Shown here in pieces: positions 6,429 through 10,543 of a stretch of DNA of 10,543 bases. The stretch lies in the NCBI GenBank assembly GCA_964427535.1, contig CAYRVF010000151.1, positions 1 to 10,543 of the forward strand, given 5' to 3'. Under the pieces are notes generated by a model. It was not told the origin of the DNA. It did not search any database and was given only the letters and a program-made list of their open reading frames with translations. Numbering within the stretch: position 1 is the first letter of the stretch; every line of letters begins with the position of its first letter. Origin of the DNA: CAYRVF01 sp964427535 (lineage in GTDB: Bacteria > Chloroflexota > Ktedonobacteria > Ktedonobacterales > JADMIN01). Position numbers and translations under genes: made by a program.

Positions 6429-7531
6429 GCGTTGCCCTCCGGCTCCAGTGCGGCGAGGAACTCCGCTTTCTCGCGTAGCAGCGACGCTGGCGGGTTAGCG
6501 AAGACGGTGTCGAAAACAGTGGATGGATGTGGCGTTTGGGCGGAGAGCACGGTCTGGCGCATCTCGTTGGCGCGGCGTTCGGCCTCTTCGGCGACCTCGT
6601 GGGCGAACGCCGCGTCGAAGGCGTCGCGGGTGGCGAGGCGTGCCTCGGCGCGGGCGATGAGGTCTTTCGTCCGCCACGGCTCGACATCGGCGTCTGTGCG
6701 GTAGCGGGTAGGGTCGTCGGAGGTCGTGTGTGCCGCGAGCCGGTAGGTCAGCGCCTCAATGAGGAAGGGACCACCACCCGCGCGGGCTCGTGCCGCGGCC
6801 GCCTGGACGACCGCGTACACCGTCAGCGCGTCCGTCCCATCCACTCGCACGCCTGGCATGCCGTAGCCCGTCGCGCGGTCCACGATGCGGCCGCCGACCT
6901 GCTCGTCAGTGGGTACCGAGATCGCCCACTGGTTGTTCTCGACGAGGAAGACGACGGGCGCGTTGAAGACACTCGCGAAGTTCATCGCTTCGTGCCAGTC
7001 GCCGGTAGAAGTGGCGCCCTCGCCAGAGCATGTGAGCACGGCGACCGGCTCGGCGTCGAGTTTGCAGCCGAGCGCGAAGCCGACCGCGTGCGGCACCTGC
7101 GTGCCCACAGGGATGATGAACGGTGCGAAACGATACTCCTTGGGGTCCCATGCGCCATGCGAGAGCCCCCGGAAGATGGTGAGGATGCGGCCAGGGTCGA
7201 TGCCGCGCACCACAGCCATGCCGAAGTCGCGGTAATACGGGAAGATCCAATCCGTCGGAGCCATCGCGAGCGCGGCGCCGACTTGCACGGCCTCGTGACC
7301 GGCGATCTGCCCCCAAAGACCCAGCTCACCCTGGCGCTGCAGGTTCAGCCCTTCCTGGTCGAGCCTGCGGCAGACGACCATAAAGCGATAGAGCTCGCGA
7401 AGCGTGTTCGTCGAGATGTTGAGCTGCCGCTCCGCCTCAGCGGTCAGTACACCGTCGGGTGTCAGGAGCGCCGCAATCGACTCGTGTGCGAGTGTCTGTT
7501 GCGGAGTCGATGCGGAAGGTGCCTGTGTCAT
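6425..7531 (-). CDS. bkdA: 2-oxoacid dehydrogenase E1 alpha subunit (branched-chain type)
   Basis: The alpha subunit of E1, 368 residues. It holds thiamine diphosphate and Mg2+ and decarboxylates 2-oxoacids, passing the acyl group to the E2 lipoyl arm. LYRFMVVCRRLDQEGLNLQRQGELG (47-71), GQIAGHEAVQVG (74-85) and IFPYYRDFG (96-104) form the standard entry. The cofactor motif runs from SGEGATSTGDWHEAMNFA (169-186) to the NN pair at 199-200. Glu replaces the common Asp of GDG, as in human BCKDHA, so the motif is intact. YRLAAHTTSDDPTRYR (263-278) matches the branched-chain phosphorylation-loop pattern (HSTSDD...YR) better than the pyruvate pattern (HSMSDP), which supports a branched-chain 2-oxoacid substrate. 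The start has an AGGAAGAGG Shine-Dalgarno (7536-7544). It is the first gene of the E1alpha-E1beta-E2 set and follows a 135-bp gap that could hold a promoter. Confidence 0.93.
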   Translation of the reverse strand: MTQAPSASTPQQTLAHESIAALLTPDGVLTAEAERQLNISTNTLRELYRFMVVCRRLDQEGLNLQRQGELGLWGQIAGHEAVQVGAALAMAPTDWIFPYYRDFGMAVVRGIDPGRILTIFRGLSHGAWDPKEYRFAPFIIPVGTQVPHAVGFALGCKLDAEPVAVLTCSGEGATSTGDWHEAMNFASVFNAPVVFLVENNQWAISVPTDEQVGGRIVDRATGYGMPGVRVDGTDALTVYAVVQAAAARARAGGGPFLIEALTYRLAAHTTSDDPTRYRTDADVEPWRTKDLIARAEARLATRDAFDAAFAHEVAEEAERRANEMRQTVLSAQTPHPSTVFDTVFANPPASLLREKAEFLAALEPEGNA

Positions 7532-7619
7532 GTGTCCTCTTCCTCTGGAGAGCGACCGCCGCCGGGTGAGCGACGCGCATACGGGATGTTAGATGCGAGG
7601 CGCCAGGTGTCATTGGAGT

Positions 7620-7656
7620 GCTACTTCATATAGCCCAAAACTACATTTTGAACGGG
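7620..7656 (-). promoter_or_regulatory. AT-rich island upstream of bkdA with an inverted repeat, candidate promoter/operator
   Basis: This is the most AT-rich patch in the minus-strand block, about 90-125 nt upstream of the E1alpha start. On the minus strand it contains CAAAATGTAGTTTTG (7636-7650), a 5-bp inverted repeat around a 5-nt centre, followed by TATATG as a possible -10. No good -35 lies at 17 nt (CCGTTC is the best). It could be a promoter with operator for the dehydrogenase genes. I see no T-run-tailed GC hairpin here that would be a clear terminator for the upstream gene. Confidence 0.35.
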
Positions 7657-7666
7657 AGAACTGCGC

Positions 7667-8878
7667 CTAGTCAGCGTCATCTCCGGGGGTCGATACTTCG
7701 ACGGCCAGCGCTTCGACCGAGCCATTCGGCAATAGAGCTGTCTCGGCGCACTGGCGCAGGTCCATCTCTTCGAGCACGCGTTTCTTGCCGAGCACGTGCT
7801 TGACGAGCGCGAATGCCCGCGTGAGCTGCTGCTGATCGAGCTCGTAGCCCAGCTCGCGAAGCTGCGAATTGAGCGCGGACCGGCCCGACAGCTTGCCGAC
7901 GAACATACGCCGCTCGGACGGTGGCAGGCCGATGTCCTCGGGGCGCATGATCTCGTAGGTGCGCGTGTCTTTGAGCACGCCGTCCTGGTGGATACCGCCG
8001 CCGTGAGCGAACGCATTGGCGCCGACGACGGCCTTAGTCCATTGCGGCTGCATGCCAGAGAGCTCGGCGACGAGTCGGCTCGTGGGGATAATCTTGGTCG
8101 TGTCCACGCGCACATCTAGATCGAGATCGACGCGGCGGGTTCGGATCGCCATGACGACCTCCTCGGTGGCTGCGTTGCCCGCGCGTTCGCCCAGCCCGTT
8201 GATGCAGGTGTCGACGCGCTCGGCACCGTGCTGGAGCGCCGTCAGCGCGTTGGCAACGGCGAGGCCCAAGTCGTCGTGGCAATGCGCCGAGATGCGCACC
8301 TGTGGGTACTCGCGTCGCACCTCGTCCACAAGCTCGCCAAACTCCCACGGCAGCGCGAAGCCGACCGTATCGCAGAGGGTCACGAAGCGTACACCCTCGG
8401 CGAGGATGGCGCCGACGACTTCGAGGATGAAGTCGTGCTCGGTGCGCGTTGTGTCTTCGAGCGCGAAATCGACGTTGGGCGTGTACTGCCGGGCGCGCGC
8501 CACTGCTGTCCGAGCAAGCTCCAGCACTTCCGCGCGCGACTTTCCGAGCTTGGCCTCACGGTGCAATGGCGAGGTGCTGATGAACGGCTGGATCGCGCTC
8601 TGGTTCGCGTCGCGGACGGCCTCCCAGGCGCGGTCGATGTCGGCGGGGAAGGCGCGCGCGATGGCGCAAATCTCCGCGTTGCCAACCGTGCGGGCGATGA
8701 GCTGGACCGCCTCGAACTCCGGCTCGCCTGAGATCGGGAATCCACAGTCGAGCGTGTCGAAGCCCATATCGGCGAGCGCCTGAGCGATACGCAGCTTCTC
8801 CTCGGCGAAGTAGTTGATGCCCGGCGTCTGCTCGCCGTCGCGCAGAGTCGTTTCATAAAACTTGACGATCCGAGGCAT
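7667..8878 (-). CDS. 2-isopropylmalate synthase-like acyltransferase lacking the C-terminal regulatory domain
   Basis: A DRE-TIM metallolyase family enzyme of 403 residues that condenses acetyl-CoA with a 2-oxoacid. The TIM barrel starts with ETTLRDGEQTPG (metal ligand D14, R13). STSPLHREAKLGKS, LCDTVGFALP (168-177), HCHDDLGLAVANAL (metal ligands H199, H201) and NGLGERAGNAATEEVVMA (N235) complete the active site. The linker subdomain AFAHGGGIHQDGVLK (289-303), YEIMRPEDIGL and GKLSGRSAL closely resembles LeuA. The chain then stops where LeuA (about 520 residues in E. coli) would continue into the leucine-binding LeuA_dimer domain. The 135 bp to the next gene cannot encode that domain, so it is absent, not frameshifted away. 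The start has a near-perfect AGGAGGT Shine-Dalgarno. Alternatives are homocitrate or citramalate synthase activity, but the linker motifs favour an isopropylmalate-synthase-like enzyme. Placement between hmgA and bkd genes suggests a role with branched-chain 2-oxoacids. Confidence 0.85.
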   Translation of the reverse strand: MPRIVKFYETTLRDGEQTPGINYFAEEKLRIAQALADMGFDTLDCGFPISGEPEFEAVQLIARTVGNAEICAIARAFPADIDRAWEAVRDANQSAIQPFISTSPLHREAKLGKSRAEVLELARTAVARARQYTPNVDFALEDTTRTEHDFILEVVGAILAEGVRFVTLCDTVGFALPWEFGELVDEVRREYPQVRISAHCHDDLGLAVANALTALQHGAERVDTCINGLGERAGNAATEEVVMAIRTRRVDLDLDVRVDTTKIIPTSRLVAELSGMQPQWTKAVVGANAFAHGGGIHQDGVLKDTRTYEIMRPEDIGLPPSERRMFVGKLSGRSALNSQLRELGYELDQQQLTRAFALVKHVLGKKRVLEEMDLRQCAETALLPNGSVEALAVEVSTPGDDAD

Positions 8879-8960
8879 GGACTACCTCCTGAATACGCGG
8901 CCGAACCTGACAGGCAACGCGTCCGCGCGAGCCATGACGCCAGGCGATCTGACGGATGTG

Positions 8961-8992
8961 CGCGAGGTGCGGACGCGCGTCCGCACCTCGCG
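8961..8992. repeat. Perfect 32-nt palindrome in the hmgA-leuA-like gap
   Basis: The 16-nt arm CGCGAGGTGCGGACGC (8961-8976) is followed directly by its exact reverse complement (8977-8992), giving a GC-rich hairpin with no mismatch. It lies 25 nt past the hmgA stop and 82 nt before the LeuA-like start. Neither side has a T-tract, so it is not a classical intrinsic terminator. It could stabilise the hpd-hmgA mRNA end, weaken read-through into the next gene, or be an operator. The octamer GCGTCCGC recurs at 8919-8926 and could pair with one arm. Confidence 0.85.
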
Positions 8993-9017
8993 GGAACCAC
9001 AATGCAGCAAAGCGGCC

Positions 9018-10175
9018 TTAATCGAGCCAGCTAAACGGATAGGATGGGTCGTCGAGCCGCTCGGCGTCTTCTGCGAGCTTCAATGGACGGAAGGTATCGA
9101 CCATCACGGCCAGTTCTTCAGTGCGCTCCGCCCCGAGGCTCTTCTCGACGGTGCCCGGATGCGGACCGTGGGGAATGCCGCGGGGATGCAGCGTGATAGA
9201 GCTGACCTCGATGCCGCGCCGGCTGCCAAAGTTGCCACTCACGTAGTAGATCATCTCGTCCGAGTCGATGTTGCTGTGGTTATACGGCACCGGCACGGAC
9301 TGCGGATGATAGTCAAGCTTGCGTGGGCAGAACGAGCAGACGACGAAGTTTGGCCCCTCGAACGTCTGGTGAACAGGCGGCGGTTGGTGTACCCGCCCGG
9401 TGATCGGCTCGAAGTCGGAGATGTTGAAGGCGTACGGGTACAGATAGCCGTCCCAGCCGACGAGGTCGAGCGGGTGGAAGTCGAAGGTGTAGATCATGAC
9501 GTCGCCGTTGACCTTGACCCGGACGTCGTACTCGCCGCGCTCTTCGTGTCGTGGTAGCTCGGCGGGTGCGCGCAGATCGCGCTCGCAGTACGGCGAGTGC
9601 TCCAGAAGCTGGCCGAATTCGTTGCGGTAGCGTTTGGGCGGTTGGATTGGCCCGCCGAACGCCTCGATCACGAGGAAGCGCTGTGCTCCGTCCGATGGCA
9701 CCATGCGCCACGTCGTGCCACGCGGGATGACGAGATAGTCGCCCTCGCCGTAGGGCAGCACGCCAAAGATCGTCTCCAGTGTGCCTGAGCCCTCATGGAT
9801 GAAGAGCACCTCGTCGCCCATCGCGTTGCGGTAGTAGTACGGCATCCGCTGCGTCGGGCGAGCGACGGAGATCGCGCAGTCGCCGTTATACATGAGCAGC
9901 CGCCGCCCCTCGATGGGGTCGCCGCCTGGCTCGATGTCGTGCGTCTTGAAGTGGTGGTGGCGATGTACATCCTGCGGCCATTCGTCACGTGCCACGGTTC
10001 CGTAACGCGCGATCCCGGTCACACGGGTCGGTGGATGTTGGTGGTAGAGCAGCGAATAGACGCCGCTGAATCCTTCCTCGCCGAAGAGCTCCTCGCTGTA
10101 GAGACTTCCATCGGGGGCGCGGAACTGCGTGTGCCGCTTGTGGGGCACCTCACCCAGACGGACGTACGATGGCAT
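9018..10175 (-). CDS. hmgA: Homogentisate 1,2-dioxygenase (short form)
   Basis: A cytoplasmic non-haem Fe(II) dioxygenase that opens the ring of homogentisate to maleylacetoacetate in tyrosine/phenylalanine breakdown. At 385 residues it is shorter than the roughly 430-445 residues of the human and Pseudomonas enzymes. The N-terminal cupin part has RNAMGDEVLFIHEGSGTLET (116-135) and YGEGDYLVIPRGTTWRM (142-158), family hallmarks. The C-terminal cupin carries the expected iron ligands: H300 and E307 in PYNHSNIDSDEMIYYVSGNF, and H336 in GIPHGPHPG. H263 in RVHQPPPVHQTF may be the catalytic base by rough alignment. The start has an AGAGGAGGT Shine-Dalgarno and lies 15 nt past the hpd stop, so the two consecutive pathway enzymes are co-transcribed. 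The family is firm. Exact substrate specificity of the short form rests mainly on the hpd neighbour. Confidence 0.92.
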   Translation of the reverse strand: MPSYVRLGEVPHKRHTQFRAPDGSLYSEELFGEEGFSGVYSLLYHQHPPTRVTGIARYGTVARDEWPQDVHRHHHFKTHDIEPGGDPIEGRRLLMYNGDCAISVARPTQRMPYYYRNAMGDEVLFIHEGSGTLETIFGVLPYGEGDYLVIPRGTTWRMVPSDGAQRFLVIEAFGGPIQPPKRYRNEFGQLLEHSPYCERDLRAPAELPRHEERGEYDVRVKVNGDVMIYTFDFHPLDLVGWDGYLYPYAFNISDFEPITGRVHQPPPVHQTFEGPNFVVCSFCPRKLDYHPQSVPVPYNHSNIDSDEMIYYVSGNFGSRRGIEVSSITLHPRGIPHGPHPGTVEKSLGAERTEELAVMVDTFRPLKLAEDAERLDDPSYPFSWLD

Positions 10176-10190
10176 GATGCACCTCCTCTG

Positions 10191-10543
10191 CTAGAGGTTG
10201 CCGCGAAGCGCCTGCTCGCGCTCGATGGCCTCGAAGAGCGCCTTGAAGTTGCCTTCGCCGAAGCCGCGGGCGCCCTTGCGCTGAATCACCTCGAAGAAGA
10301 CGGTCGGACGGTCCTGCACGTTGCGCGAGAAGATTTGCAGCAGGTACCCGTCGTCATCGCGGTCCACGAGAATGCCGAGCTTGGCCAGCTGGTCTATCGG
10401 CTCGTCGATCGTGCCGACACGCGACTCAAGCTCCTCATAGTACGTCGGGATGCCCTTGATGAACTCGACGCCCTGTGCTTGCAGCTTGGTGACGGTCTCG
10501 ATGATATCGCCCGTGATGAGCGCGATGTGCTGCACCCCAGGCC
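10191..10543 (-). CDS. hpd: 4-hydroxyphenylpyruvate dioxygenase, C-terminal part (N-terminus outside window)
   Basis: The last 116 residues of the Fe(II) enzyme that converts 4-hydroxyphenylpyruvate to homogentisate, the substrate of the next gene product. The visible part begins PGVQHIALITGDI, whose histidine is one iron ligand in this family. It contains LLQIFSRNVQDRPTVFFEVIQRKGARGFGEGNFKALFEAIEREQ, where the glutamate of FFEVIQR is the third ligand and GFGEGNF is the conserved C-terminal helix gate region. The first ligand histidine lies beyond position 10543. The stop TAG is 15 nt before hmgA, so they form one operon with homogentisate passed between the two products. The match to the plant and bacterial HPPD C-terminus is close. 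The related 4-hydroxymandelate synthase is unlikely given hmgA next door. Confidence 0.95.
   Translation of the reverse strand, partial: PGVQHIALITGDIIETVTKLQAQGVEFIKGIPTYYEELESRVGTIDEPIDQLAKLGILVDRDDDGYLLQIFSRNVQDRPTVFFEVIQRKGARGFGEGNFKALFEAIEREQALRGNL

Noticed and set aside
7016..7024. Broken thiamine-diphosphate motif in E1alpha (GEG instead of GDG)
   Set aside because: Glu at this position occurs in branched-chain E1alpha such as human BCKDHA, and the NN end of the motif is present.
6527..7633. Plus-strand open frame (368 codons) antisense to E1alpha
   Set aside because: It is a mirror of GC-rich coding sequence; the translation has no recognisable domain, while the minus strand gives a full E1alpha with all motifs.
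7532..7666. LeuA-like gene truncated by a frameshift or early stop
   Set aside because: The 135 bp after the stop cannot hold a regulatory domain of about 110 residues, and no frame there resembles LeuA_dimer. The short form looks genuine.
1..10543. CRISPR array, tRNA/rRNA genes, insertion sequences, toxin-antitoxin or defence genes
   Set aside because: I read both strands for spaced direct repeats, terminal inverted repeats, tRNA arms and the relevant protein motifs and found none.

Overview
The window is a GC-rich stretch of bacterial chromosome carrying ordinary housekeeping and catabolic genes. I see no tRNA, rRNA, CRISPR array, transposase, phage gene or attachment site. High GC, short intergenic gaps, good Shine-Dalgarno sequences, a LuxR-type two-component pair, a Streptomyces-like PbpA-type transpeptidase and a short-form homogentisate dioxygenase suggest a high-GC Gram-positive-like lineage. 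Chloroflexota (Thermomicrobia or Ktedonobacteria-like) is my first guess and Actinomycetota the second. This is a guess from protein style, not a database match.

Layout. Positions 1-1181 (minus strand, C-terminus outside the window) encode a class B penicillin-binding protein. A 301-bp divergent spacer separates it from a small hotdog-fold acyl-CoA thioesterase (1483-1917, plus). A near-consensus sigma-70 promoter (1997-2025) then drives a two-gene operon: a NarX/DesK-type histidine kinase with almost no extracellular part (2059-3150) and its NarL-type response regulator (3155-3898). This operon converges on the minus-strand block across a 168-bp spacer with nested inverted repeats.

From 10543 down to 4067 all genes lie on the minus strand, in transcription order: hpd (4-hydroxyphenylpyruvate dioxygenase, partial), hmgA (homogentisate 1,2-dioxygenase), a 2-isopropylmalate-synthase-like enzyme without the C-terminal regulatory domain, then E1alpha, E1beta and E2 of a branched-chain 2-oxoacid dehydrogenase. 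The pairs hpd/hmgA, E1alpha/E1beta and E1beta/E2 are tightly packed (15-nt gap, 4-nt overlap, 4-nt gap). The LeuA-like gene has about 135 bp on each side. One gap holds a perfect 32-nt palindrome and the other an AT-rich island, so the block may be two or three transcription units.

Together the minus-strand genes open the homogentisate route of tyrosine/phenylalanine breakdown and oxidatively decarboxylate branched-chain 2-oxoacids to acyl-CoAs. The LeuA-like enzyme would condense acetyl-CoA with a 2-oxoacid, probably from the same pool the dehydrogenase consumes. The E3 subunit (dihydrolipoamide dehydrogenase) and the enzymes after homogentisate ring cleavage are not in the window. I found no convincing previously undescribed system. 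The items most worth a second look are the regulatory-domain-free LeuA-like gene beside the dehydrogenase, the 32-nt palindrome upstream of it, and the intramembrane-sensing kinase with tandem repeats in its promoter.
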